From: Clostridiales bacterium
GTDB lineage: Bacteria; Bacillota; Clostridia; Christensenellales; Aristaeellaceae
Direction: 5' to 3'
Assembly: GCA_015056325.1 (NCBI GenBank)
Contig: SVGL01000018.1
Coordinates: forward strand, 1 to 43,866
DNA length: 43,866 nucleotides
Positions 14,210 through 26,337 of this stretch are shown piece by piece. The stretch's first letter is position 1, and each line of letters begins with the position of its first letter. Made by a program: the position numbers and the translations under genes. The notes below the pieces were generated by a model. The model made no database searches. It had not been told where the DNA came from and saw nothing but the letters and a program-made list of their open reading frames with translations.

Positions 14210-14833
14210 TTACGGCGTCAGCTCCGGCACATCAAAGTCCGGCTCTTCCGTCTTCTCCGGCTGGGGAGCTTCCGGCATGGGCGGGAGGTCCTCCAGCGTG
14301 GTCAGGCCAAAGTGAGACAGGAAATTCTCCGTCGTGCCGTAGAGAATGGGGCGGCCCAGGGTATCCTTGCGGCCCACTTCCATGATCAGTTCCTTGTTCA
14401 CCAGCGACTGAATGGAGTAGTCACACTTGACGCCGCGCACCTGCTCCACCTCCGCTCGGGTGACAGGCTGCTTGTAGGCCACCACCGCCAGGGTCTCCAT
14501 CGCAGCCTGGGTCAGGCTCTGCTTCTGCACAGGCTGCAGCAGGTGGACCACATCCGTCGCGTAGAGCGCGCGGGTAGCCAACTGCACCTGATGCCCGAAT
14601 CGCTTGAGGGTAAAGCCCCGCTGATGGAAGTCGTACTCATCGCGAAGTTTCACGACTTCATTCTCTACCGCACGGACAGTGACATTCAGCGCCTTAGCCA
14701 AATCTTCGATTCGGACAGGCTCGCCTGCCACGAAGAGGATCGCCTCAATGCGCCCGGACAGCGTGCCCTGGACGTCCTCGTTTTCCTCAAGGAGTTCCTC
14801 TTCCACTTCAATATCGCGTTCAAAATCCGTCAT
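14210..14833 (-). CDS. scpB: Segregation and condensation protein B
   Basis: A 207-aa ScpB, the winged-helix kleisin-associated subunit that joins ScpA and SMC in chromosome condensation and segregation. After an acidic N-terminus, IEAILFVAGEPV starts the first winged helix. The second contains QSLTQAAMETLAVVAYKQPVTRAEVEQVRGV, the most typical ScpB block, and GRPILYGTTENFLSHFGL ends the conserved part. A Pro/Glu-rich tail follows. The start ATG overlaps the stop of scpA by 4 bases (ATGA), so the two are coupled. The order M50 protease-scpA-scpB on one strand is common in Clostridia. The smc gene is not in the window. Confidence 0.95.
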   Translation of the reverse strand: MTDFERDIEVEEELLEENEDVQGTLSGRIEAILFVAGEPVRIEDLAKALNVTVRAVENEVVKLRDEYDFHQRGFTLKRFGHQVQLATRALYATDVVHLLQPVQKQSLTQAAMETLAVVAYKQPVTRAEVEQVRGVKCDYSIQSLVNKELIMEVGRKDTLGRPILYGTTENFLSHFGLTTLEDLPPMPEAPQPEKTEEPDFDVPELTP

Positions 14834-15588
14834 TCATTTTCCTCCGGTGTGTCCTCGCGCCGTCCCGGGTAGAGGACGATCTCGCCGTAAATGCCTTCCT
14901 GCTCAATGTGGGTTTCGCCAAGCTTCAGCAGCTCCAGCAGGGCCAGGAAGCGGGTCACCACCTCTTCCCTGGTGGGCGCCAGGCTGAAGGCTTCGTCAAA
15001 GGTCATGCGGCCTTTTCGGAGCATGAAGCGCAGCTCTTCCATGCAATCCTGCACGTTGTGTTCGTCGCGGCGGATGTCGCGGGGCGCGTAGCGATTCACC
15101 TCGGCGGGTTCCTCCTCCATGGCAGGTTTGCGCTGCCAGATGCGCAGGAAGGCCGCCGTCAGTCCCTCCAGGGTAAGACCCACAAGCTCTGTCTCCTGGG
15201 GCGGCAGGGGGTATTCCTCAGGCAGCTTGGTGAACAGGTTGCCCGCCGCTTTCTCGAACTGCTTCATGGCGTCCGCCGTTTCGCGGAAGCGCTTGTATTC
15301 CTCCAGCTGGCGGATCAGCGCTGCCTCGGGATCCTCTTCACCCTCATCCACCTTGGGCGGACGGGGCAGCATCGCGCGGGACTTGATCTCCAGCAGCGTT
15401 GCCGCCATGACGAGGAAATCGGTAGCCTCGTCCATATCCAGGTCGCTGGCGCTGCGGACGAGGGAAATATACTGGTCGGTAATCTGACTGACGAAGATAT
15501 CCTTGATGTCAAGCTTTTCCTTGTTGATCAGGAAGAGCAGCAGGTCAAGGGGGCCGTCAAAGTCCTTGAGCTGAAAAGTGAGGGCCAT
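14830..15588 (-). CDS. scpA: Segregation and condensation protein A
   Basis: A 252-aa kleisin that bridges the SMC heads and binds an ScpB dimer. The N-terminal helical domain opens with the typical FQLKDFDGPLDLLLFLI, followed by KLDIKDIFVSQITDQY and FLVMAATLLEIKSRAMLP. The C-terminal winged helix ends with VVTRFLALLELLKLGE and GEIVLYPGRR. Length is normal. It begins 10 bases after the M50 protease stop codon and overlaps scpB by 4 bases, so the three genes form one operon. The ribosome-binding site (AAGGAGG) lies inside this 10-base gap and the end of the protease gene. Confidence 0.96.
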   Translation of the reverse strand: MALTFQLKDFDGPLDLLLFLINKEKLDIKDIFVSQITDQYISLVRSASDLDMDEATDFLVMAATLLEIKSRAMLPRPPKVDEGEEDPEAALIRQLEEYKRFRETADAMKQFEKAAGNLFTKLPEEYPLPPQETELVGLTLEGLTAAFLRIWQRKPAMEEEPAEVNRYAPRDIRRDEHNVQDCMEELRFMLRKGRMTFDEAFSLAPTREEVVTRFLALLELLKLGETHIEQEGIYGEIVLYPGRREDTPEENE

Positions 15589-15598
15589 GCGCGCCTCC

Positions 15599-16450
15599 TT
15601 ACATCTGGCCGGTCAGCATCATGAAGACCCTGAGCACGGCCTCGTACAGATTGGAAGTCAGGAAATGCAGCACCTCGGTCAGCACGCCGGTGAGCAGCAG
15701 CACCATCAGCAGCGCGTGGGTGATGCGGTGCAGATTGTAGTTCAGCCTGAGCTTTCCCTTGAGCAGCGTGTCATTGAGGACATGAAAGCCGTCCAGCGGC
15801 GGGAAGGGCAGCAGGTTGAACACTGCCAGCGTCAGATTGACCTGCGCCAGGAGCAGCAGCAGACGCTGCACCCAGATCAGCCAGGGATAGCGCATGAACT
15901 CGCCAAAGGCAGCGATCATCTCGTGCCCATCATTCATAATGCTGCTGGCGCCCACCGAGCCCTCAAGGCCGGTGAAGGTCAGCACCCAGCCGTAATAGGG
16001 GTTGAGCAGGATGTCGATCTCGCCGAACTCCTCCGCCATGATATCCAGCATCTCCTGCGTCCACAAGAAGCGGTTGACGATGCAGGAGAGCAGCACCGCA
16101 GCAATGAAGATGGTCAGGTTAACCGTGATGCCCGCGATGGACACGAAGAAGTCATCCCGTCGGAAATCCCGGAAGTTGCGGGGATTGACCGGCACCGGCT
16201 TGGCCCAGCCAAACCCAAGCACGAACATGCACAGCGTACCCAGCGGATCCAGGTGGCGCGCTGGATTCAGGGACAATCGGCCCAGCATCTTCGCCGTGGG
16301 ATCGCCGCATTTGAGCGCCACATAGCCGTGGGCACACTCGTGCAATATGAGGCTGAAGAGAATCACTCCCCAGGTGTAGGCCATGGTGATCAGGAATGCC
16401 ACCGGATCCGCCTGCAGCTGAGCGATATAGCTTTCGATTCTGCTAAACAT
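15599..16450 (-). CDS. Site-2 protease-like M50 membrane metalloprotease
   Basis: A 283-aa polytopic membrane protein with the zinc motif HECAH in LFSLILHECAHGYVALK and the second metal-ligand motif NLLPFPPLDGFH, both inside or next to membrane helices. This is the short YwhC/SpoIVFB-like M50 form, without PDZ or CBS domains. Such enzymes cut substrates within the membrane, but the substrate of this clade is not established. It is the first gene of an operon with scpA and scpB, a common association in Clostridia whose reason is not known to me. GAAAGG precedes the ATG at 16450. It is divergent from the GerQ-like gene. Confidence 0.9.
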   Translation of the reverse strand: MFSRIESYIAQLQADPVAFLITMAYTWGVILFSLILHECAHGYVALKCGDPTAKMLGRLSLNPARHLDPLGTLCMFVLGFGWAKPVPVNPRNFRDFRRDDFFVSIAGITVNLTIFIAAVLLSCIVNRFLWTQEMLDIMAEEFGEIDILLNPYYGWVLTFTGLEGSVGASSIMNDGHEMIAAFGEFMRYPWLIWVQRLLLLLAQVNLTLAVFNLLPFPPLDGFHVLNDTLLKGKLRLNYNLHRITHALLMVLLLTGVLTEVLHFLTSNLYEAVLRVFMMLTGQM

Positions 16451-16462
16451 GGTTTTCCTTTC

Positions 16463-16489
16463 ATAGGCGCGGCACGAACCGCATAAGGT
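16463..16489 (+). promoter_or_regulatory. Possible sigma-E-like sporulation promoter of the GerQ-like gene
   Basis: ATA (16463-16465), a 16-base spacer and CATAAGGT (16482-16489) match the loose sigma-E pattern. Transcription would start about 16497, just before the AAGGAGG that serves the ATG at 16517. No sigma-A-type -10 box is seen in this gap. The low information content keeps confidence low. Confidence 0.35.
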
Positions 16490-16516
16490 GGATCACCAAC
16501 ATAAGGAGGCGATCCC

Positions 16517-21186
<4,670 letters not shown>

Positions 21187-21204
21187 CATATACCTCGTTC
21201 AATA

Positions 21205-21504
21205 TCATTCTTCGGTGGATTCCAGTGCGTCCAGCACGCGGCGGTACCCGTCCGCACCATAAAGCAGGGCGCGGTTCACCCGGCTGATGGTCGCAGAGGA
21301 AGCGCCGGTTTCCTTTGCGATCTCCTGATAGGTCACACCCGCACGGAGCAGCCGCGCAACCTCGATGCGCTGGGCCATGCTCTTCACTTCCGCAATGGTA
21401 CAGATATCCTCAAAAAAGCGGTATGCGTCCTCGGCGGACTGCAGTTTCTGCATGGCTTCCATCAGCAGGTCGGTCTGCTCATTGCGAATCTTGGGCTCAA
21501 ACAT
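21205..21504 (-). CDS. yerC: YerC/YecD family TrpR-like regulator
   Basis: A 99-aa helical DNA-binding protein of the TrpR-related YerC/YecD family. The core RIEVARLLRAGVTYQEIAKE, then GASSATISRVNRALLYGADGY, is a helix-turn-helix like that of TrpR. Family members lack a firmly known regulon to my knowledge. The ATG at 21504 follows AAGGAG. The gene lies 18 bases upstream of pcrA and shares its strand, matching the Bacillus yerC-(pcrB)-pcrA-ligA order, so it is probably the first gene of the operon. Its promoter has a perfect TATAAT. Autoregulation is plausible but no clear operator was seen. Confidence 0.9.
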   Translation of the reverse strand: MFEPKIRNEQTDLLMEAMQKLQSAEDAYRFFEDICTIAEVKSMAQRIEVARLLRAGVTYQEIAKETGASSATISRVNRALLYGADGYRRVLDALESTEE

Positions 21505-21545
21505 GTCAAGGCGCTCCTTTCACGCTTTAGCATACGGATGTAAAC

Positions 21546-21574
21546 ATTATAGCATACTTTTTCCTTCTTGAACA
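21546..21574 (-). promoter_or_regulatory. Promoter of the yerC-pcrA-ligA operon
   Basis: On the minus strand TGTTCA (21574-21569), a 17-base spacer and TATAAT (21551-21546) with an extended TGC. The -35 box is weak but the extended -10 is strong. Confidence 0.65.
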
Positions 21575-21611
21575 GCTTTTCAACCTATAAAATGTTTGAC
21601 CTTAAAAAGGC

Positions 21612-21641
21612 TTGACAAAGAGCGGGAAAAACAGCTATACT
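21612..21641 (+). promoter_or_regulatory. glnN promoter
   Basis: TTGACA (21612-21617) and TATACT (21636-21641) with an 18-base spacer. The ~52-base leader that follows can fold an imperfect hairpin around CGGA-CTTTA-TCCG, but no known riboswitch is recognised. Confidence 0.75.
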
Positions 21642-21700
21642 CTACGTGTTTTCAACGTCATTTGCGGACTTTATCCGTTTTGAAACAGGAGGTCAAGCCC

Positions 21701-23782
21701 ATGTCCCGACTGGAAGAGCTCTTTGGCGTGAACGTATTCAGCGACGAGGTCATGCAGAAGCGCCTGCCCAAGGATACCTACAAGGCACTGCACAAGACCA
21801 TCGCCGACGGCCGTCCCCTGAAGCCCGAGGTGGCCAATATCGTCGCTTGCGCCATGCGCGACTGGGCGGTGGAAAAGGGCGTGACCCATTACACCCACTG
21901 GTTCCAGCCTATGAACGGCGTCACCGCCGAGAAGCACGACAGCTTCATCAGCCCCCGCGAGAACGGCAAGATCATCCTGGAGTTCTCCGGCAAGGAGCTG
22001 GTGCACGGCGAAAGCGACGCCTCCTCCTTCCCCTCCGGAGGTCTGCGCACCACCTTCGAGGCCCGCGGCTATACCGCCTGGGATCCCACCAGCTACGCTT
22101 TTATCAAGGACGGCGTGCTGTGCATCCCCACGGCCTTCTGCTCCTACGGCGGCGAGGCGCTGGACGCCAAAACGCCCCTGCTGCGCTCCATGGAGGCGCT
22201 GAACAAGCAGGCGGTACGCATCCTGAAGCTCTTTGGTCGGGACGCCACCCGGGTCACCTCCACCGTCGGCCCGGAGCAGGAGTACTTCCTCATTGACAAA
22301 AAGCTCTACGACCAGCGCAAAGACCTGATATTCACCGGCCGTACTCTCTTTGGCGCCAAGCCCCCCAAGGGCCAGGAGCTGGATGATCACTACTCCGGCG
22401 CCATCAAGCCCCGCGTGAAGGCCTTCATGACGGAGCTGGACGAAGAGCTGTGGAAGCTTGGCGTGCTGGCCAAGACCGAGCACAACGAGGCCGCCCCTGC
22501 CCAGCACGAAATGGCCCCCATCTACACCGTGACCACCCTGGCCACCGACCACAATCAGCTCACTATGGAGATGATGAAGAAGGTCGCCCTGCGCCACGGC
22601 CTGGTGTGCCTGCTGCACGAGAAGCCCTTTGCTGGCGTGAACGGCTCCGGCAAGCACAACAACTGGTCCATGTCCACCAACACCGGCTATAACCTGCTCA
22701 ATCCCGGCGATGACCCTGCTTCTTCCGCCCAGTTCCTGCTGTTCCTGACAGCGATGATCAAGGCGGTGGACATGCACGCGGATCTGCTGCGCATCTGCAC
22801 TGCCTCCGCCGGCAACGATCATCGCCTTGGTGCATGCGAAGCACCCCCCGCCATCATTTCCATCTTCCTTGGCGATGAGCTGACCGCCATTGTGGACAAC
22901 CTCATCAGCGAGAGCGAATACCACGCCGCCGCCAAAAAGGATCTGGAAATTGGAGTCACCGTACTGCCCAAGTTCCCCCAGGACAACACCGACCGCAACC
23001 GCACTTCCCCCTTCGCCTTCACGGGCAACAAGTTTGAGTTCCGCTCCCTGGGCTCCAGCGCTTCCATCGCCGAGACCAACGTGACGCTGAACTCTATCGT
23101 GGCAGACGTGCTGATGAGCTTCGCGGATGAACTGGAAAAGGCAGATGACTTCAAGCGCGCGCTGCACGACCTGATCGTCCGCACGCTGCGGGAGCACAAC
23201 CGCATCATCTTCAACGGCAACGGCTATGCCAACGCCTGGGTGGAAGAAGCTGCCCGCCGCGGCCTGCCCAACTACGCAAGCACCGTGGACGCTTTGCCCC
23301 ATCTGCTGGACGAGAAGAACGTAGCCCTCTTTGCGCGCCAGGGTGTATACAGCCGCACTGAGCTGCACTCCCGGTACGAGATCAGCCTGGAGTACTATGC
23401 CAAGGCCGTCAACATTGAGGCAGAGACCTGTCTGATGATGGCTGAGCGTCAGATCTTCCCCGCTTGCGCCAAGTTCGCCGGGGAAATGGGCCGCGTGGTC
23501 CGCGACATCCGTGAGGCAGGCGTTGAGCCTATCGCCGAAGAACGGCTGCTGAAGTTCGTGACCGATCGCAACGTGAAGCTCTTTGACGCCATCAACAATC
23601 TGCGGGAGGCTATCCTGGGCACCAGGCACTCCGCCAACGCGCTGGAGAACGCCCAGTACGAGCGCTACATCATTATCCCTGCCATGTCCAAGGTGCGCGA
23701 AATCGCTGATGACCTGGAGTCCCTGGTGGACAAGAAGTCCTGGCCCTTCCCCACCTACGACGATCTGCTGTTCAATGTGTAA
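21701..23782 (+). CDS. glnN: Type III glutamine synthetase
   Basis: A 693-aa GSIII enzyme that makes glutamine from glutamate, ammonia and ATP. The type III N-terminus ([20 protein letters not shown], then [11 protein letters not shown] and [20 protein letters not shown]) is unmistakable. The catalytic core has [38 protein letters not shown] and [14 protein letters not shown]. The chain ends in the long helical region typical of GSIII (LRLEA-like helices, ending [13 protein letters not shown]). Length is slightly under the usual 700-730. The start ATG at 21701 is set by AGGAGG; an upstream in-frame start at 21596 precedes the promoter. It is a single gene with its own sigma-A promoter and terminator. 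This enzyme form is common in gut and rumen Bacteroidetes and Clostridia. Confidence 0.97.
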   Translation: MSRLEELFGVNVFSDEVMQKRLPKDTYKALHKTIADGRPLKPEVANIVACAMRDWAVEKGVTHYTHWFQPMNGVTAEKHDSFISPRENGKIILEFSGKELVHGESDASSFPSGGLRTTFEARGYTAWDPTSYAFIKDGVLCIPTAFCSYGGEALDAKTPLLRSMEALNKQAVRILKLFGRDATRVTSTVGPEQEYFLIDKKLYDQRKDLIFTGRTLFGAKPPKGQELDDHYSGAIKPRVKAFMTELDEELWKLGVLAKTEHNEAAPAQHEMAPIYTVTTLATDHNQLTMEMMKKVALRHGLVCLLHEKPFAGVNGSGKHNNWSMSTNTGYNLLNPGDDPASSAQFLLFLTAMIKAVDMHADLLRICTASAGNDHRLGACEAPPAIISIFLGDELTAIVDNLISESEYHAAAKKDLEIGVTVLPKFPQDNTDRNRTSPFAFTGNKFEFRSLGSSASIAETNVTLNSIVADVLMSFADELEKADDFKRALHDLIVRTLREHNRIIFNGNGYANAWVEEAARRGLPNYASTVDALPHLLDEKNVALFARQGVYSRTELHSRYEISLEYYAKAVNIEAETCLMMAERQIFPACAKFAGEMGRVVRDIREAGVEPIAEERLLKFVTDRNVKLFDAINNLREAILGTRHSANALENAQYERYIIIPAMSKVREIADDLESLVDKKSWPFPTYDDLLFNV

Positions 23783-23786
23783 TCAA

Positions 23787-23823
23787 AAATGCCGCGAGTC
23801 AGTCATGCTGGCTCGCGGCATTT
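23787..23823. terminator. Bidirectional terminator between glnN and GH39
   Basis: AAATGCCGCGAG (23787-23798) pairs perfectly with CTCGCGGCATTT (23812-23823), with an inner CAG/CTG pair in the loop. It follows the glnN stop by 4 bases and serves the convergent GH39 gene too. Confidence 0.92.
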
Positions 23824-23839
23824 CTGTTTTTGGGAGAAA

Positions 23840-25336
23840 TCAGCGATTCTGGACGTACCAGTCATAATCATATCCGGCATCAGGTTCGCCCTTCACCTGG
23901 CACACGGTGAAGCGTACCACGGCGTTCTCCCTCAGGGGCAGGGTGAACTTGCCGTCTACCGCCTGCCGGGTCTCGCACAGGGGCTGACCCGCCTGGCGCA
24001 GGAAGCGGAGCTGGGCATCCGTGAGGGACGCAGGCTCGCCCATGTCGTGCCATGCCTTCAAGGGATTGCAGGTAGTCTCGTCCACCGTCTCGGTGGTCAG
24101 GACGTACTTGCCGTTGAGAGGCAGCGCCAGGGTCAGCTGAGCATCCTCACGCTCCGCCTGGCCGATGTTCCAGGCCACACCCTCATAAGAGCCGTCCGCC
24201 TTCTTCATGATCAGGCAGTTGTCATCCTTGTGGACGCACTCGCCCTTGAGGCCGGTGAAGAAGTGGAAGGTCCACAGGGTGGGCTTGGGGATGAGCTGGT
24301 TGGCAATCATGCCGAAGCCGCCGTGGAAGGGACGGCTGGGCACGCCCTGTTCCTCAAATACGTCGCCGAAGGTCCAGTAGGAATAGGACGCGCAGACGTC
24401 TCCCATCCGGCTGAGCAGCCCTGCAACCAGCGCAGCGTTGTAATTGGTATCGTGGATGGGGCAGAAGGGATGGTAGGAGGTGTTGAATTCGGTGACGTGC
24501 ATCTCCATGCCCGCGTATTCCGGGAAGGAATCAATGATGTCGCGGGTGGCCTGCATCTCCTCGATGATGGAGTCCACAGTACGCATGGTGTGGTAGAGGT
24601 AGCGGGACTTGTTCACCGGAGACTCACCCATGTAGGCGTGGCGGGTCAGGAAGTCCACGGGGAGCTTCTCATCCCGGCAGAAGGTCAGGAAGTTGCGTAC
24701 CCAGTCCAGGGAGGTGGCGCCGCCGCAGATGGCCGGTCCGCCCACGCGCATCCTGGGCAGCGCTTCCTTCACCGCCAGGACGGAGGTGCGGTACAGCTCA
24801 TGATAAGCCTTCTCGTCCGCATGCTCCCAGAAGCCGGGCAGGTTGGGCTCGTTCCACACCTCGCAGGGCCAGGTGGAAACTTCCTCCTCTCCGTAGCGCT
24901 CCGCCAGATGACGCAGGGTCGCCTTGATCATATCCGCCCACTTCTGGTGATCCGCCGGGGGCGTAGTGTTGCCCTTCCAGTAGAAGATTGTCTGGGTGCC
25001 GCTGGCCATCTTTTCAGGCATAAAGCCCAGCTCCAGGAAGGGCTTGAGGCCCAGAGCACGGTAATCGTCCATCACCCGATCCAGGTAGGTGAAGTTGTAG
25101 CCCTTGTACTCGATGCCATCGCGGCCCACGAAGTGCTGGTAGATGGCCATATCATCAGAGAACAGGCCATGGCCGCGGATGTGCTTAAAGTGGCACAACT
25201 CCTGGGCCATAGCGAGCTGGTCGTGGTATTCCTTCTGCAGAGCCAGGCCCATGCGGCCGGTGCCCACGCAGAAATCGGTGTTGTTGTTGAAGGTCGCGCG
25301 GCTGTCCGGCGCGACGGCGATATTCAGCGTCTTCAT
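23840..25336 (-). CDS. Glycoside hydrolase family 39, beta-xylosidase-like
   Basis: A 498-aa retaining GH39 enzyme. The TIM barrel carries the acid/base Glu163 in EVWNEPNLPGFW and the nucleophile Glu283 in VTEFNTSYHP, close to the Glu160/Glu277 of the characterised clostridial XynB enzymes. FKHIRGHGLFSDDM near the N-terminus and the C-terminal beta domain agree with the family. Without a signal peptide it should cleave xylose from short xylo-oligosaccharides in the cytoplasm. GGAGG eight bases before the ATG at 25336 fixes the start, and this site overlaps the end of the MBL-fold gene 3 bases upstream. The divergent neighbour is a GH67 alpha-glucuronidase, which supports a glucuronoxylan substrate. 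Alpha-L-iduronidase activity, also in GH39, is less likely. Confidence 0.9.
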   Translation of the reverse strand: MKTLNIAVAPDSRATFNNNTDFCVGTGRMGLALQKEYHDQLAMAQELCHFKHIRGHGLFSDDMAIYQHFVGRDGIEYKGYNFTYLDRVMDDYRALGLKPFLELGFMPEKMASGTQTIFYWKGNTTPPADHQKWADMIKATLRHLAERYGEEEVSTWPCEVWNEPNLPGFWEHADEKAYHELYRTSVLAVKEALPRMRVGGPAICGGATSLDWVRNFLTFCRDEKLPVDFLTRHAYMGESPVNKSRYLYHTMRTVDSIIEEMQATRDIIDSFPEYAGMEMHVTEFNTSYHPFCPIHDTNYNAALVAGLLSRMGDVCASYSYWTFGDVFEEQGVPSRPFHGGFGMIANQLIPKPTLWTFHFFTGLKGECVHKDDNCLIMKKADGSYEGVAWNIGQAEREDAQLTLALPLNGKYVLTTETVDETTCNPLKAWHDMGEPASLTDAQLRFLRQAGQPLCETRQAVDGKFTLPLRENAVVRFTVCQVKGEPDAGYDYDWYVQNR

Positions 25337-25339
25337 GGC

Positions 25340-26158
25340 TTATGCCTCCTTGTATTTGTTCCAGTCGAAAACGAGGATCTGTCCCTCGGCCACGTCCGCC
25401 TGCCGGGTGGCAATGTGTTCGTAGCCGCCGATGATGACGGGCTTGGCAGCGCAGAGGACTTCATCGGTAAGGTTATCAACGAAGGCGTCGAATTTGGCGC
25501 GGGGAAACAGGTCGAGCTGGTGGGAACAGAGGACGTGTGTGAAATCGTATGCCTGAAGGATCTGCACATTCCGGCGGTACTCTTCCACGCCCAGAGCCTC
25601 CGGGAAGAACAGCCATGTGCAGGGATTCCAGTCATCACCGGTCAGCAGCAGCTTCCGTTCCACGATCAGGACGCAGGCGCTGCCCGGCGTGTGCCCCGGA
25701 CATTCGATGATCCTTGCCGTCAATCCGCCTAGGTCGATATCACCCGGTACAGCAGTACATGGCAATTCGCATTCACCCGCCAGAAACAGCTCCTCTGACA
25801 GCAAATCGGTTCCAATTAACCCCTTGCTCTGCGCCTGACGAAGCACCTGCCGGCGCTTTTTCTGCCCATTGTAAACATGGAAGGCCGGTGCATCCTGCGG
25901 AAGCATCATGTATTCACAGTCAGAAAGATAGCCCATTGTGTACACACCAAGCGTGTGATCATGATGGTGGTGGGTCAGCAGCACGCGGGCGGGCTTGTTG
26001 CCGATCAATTCAGCGATGAATCTGCCCACACTTTCCACCCCGTAGCCGGCATCCACCAGCAGGGCCGCATTATCGCCCTCGATCAGGGTCATGCAGACGC
26101 CCATGGCATCCCGGATGTGGGTCACGCCCGGGCATACATGATTCACTTCAAAGCTCAT
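25340..26158 (-). CDS. MBL-fold metallo-hydrolase linked to xylan genes
   Basis: A 272-aa metallo-beta-lactamase-fold hydrolase. The metal motif is THHHHDHTLG (His63, His65, Asp67 and His68), with later ligands in CPGHTPGS and LTGDDW and a final CSHQLD. This is the glyoxalase II-like form with two metal ions. The substrate cannot be read; in this place a sugar lactone, a thioester or an acyl-sugar is possible. The ATG at 26158 follows AAAGGAG with 8-base spacing; the in-frame ATG at 26266 lacks a ribosome-binding site. GH39 starts 3 bases after its stop, so the two are coupled. It is divergent from the alpha-glucuronidase across a 179-base gap with a palindrome that could be the operator. Confidence 0.85.
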   Translation of the reverse strand: MSFEVNHVCPGVTHIRDAMGVCMTLIEGDNAALLVDAGYGVESVGRFIAELIGNKPARVLLTHHHHDHTLGVYTMGYLSDCEYMMLPQDAPAFHVYNGQKKRRQVLRQAQSKGLIGTDLLSEELFLAGECELPCTAVPGDIDLGGLTARIIECPGHTPGSACVLIVERKLLLTGDDWNPCTWLFFPEALGVEEYRRNVQILQAYDFTHVLCSHQLDLFPRAKFDAFVDNLTDEVLCAAKPVIIGGYEHIATRQADVAEGQILVFDWNKYKEA

Positions 26159-26226
26159 GCGCTTATCTCCTTTGCGCGGTTTGCCTATAGTATTCAACAA
26201 TCTCATCCGCGATTCCTGTTTCAACA

Positions 26227-26236
26227 ATGTGCACAT
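26227..26236. promoter_or_regulatory. Palindrome in the MBL/alpha-glucuronidase divergent region
   Basis: ATGTGCACAT is a perfect 10-base palindrome, and a half-site GCACAT recurs at 26261-26266. It is a candidate operator for joint control of the two divergent hemicellulose genes. No regulator gene lies nearby. Confidence 0.4.
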
Positions 26237-26280
26237 CTTGTCAGAATGTTCGCGCTTTTTGCACATTATGCCTCTTTTCC

Positions 26281-26309
26281 TTGTGAGCGTCAGAATTTCA
26301 TGCTATAAT
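26281..26309 (+). promoter_or_regulatory. Promoter of the alpha-glucuronidase gene
   Basis: TTGTGA (26281-26286), a 17-base spacer and TATAAT (26304-26309) with extended TGC. The ribosome-binding site AGGAGG follows about 15 bases later. No equally clear promoter was found for the divergent MBL gene. Confidence 0.75.
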
Positions 26310-26337
26310 GGCAAAAAACACACAGGAGGTAACTCCC

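Noticed and set aside
21671..23629. 652-codon open frame antisense to glnN
   Set aside because: Val/Gly/Leu/Gln-rich shadow with no ribosome-binding site. The GSIII motifs on the other strand account for the constraint.
23789..25732. 647-codon open frame antisense to GH39 and the MBL gene
   Set aside because: It begins inside a terminator hairpin and has no domain; it is a shadow of two genes with intact catalytic motifs.
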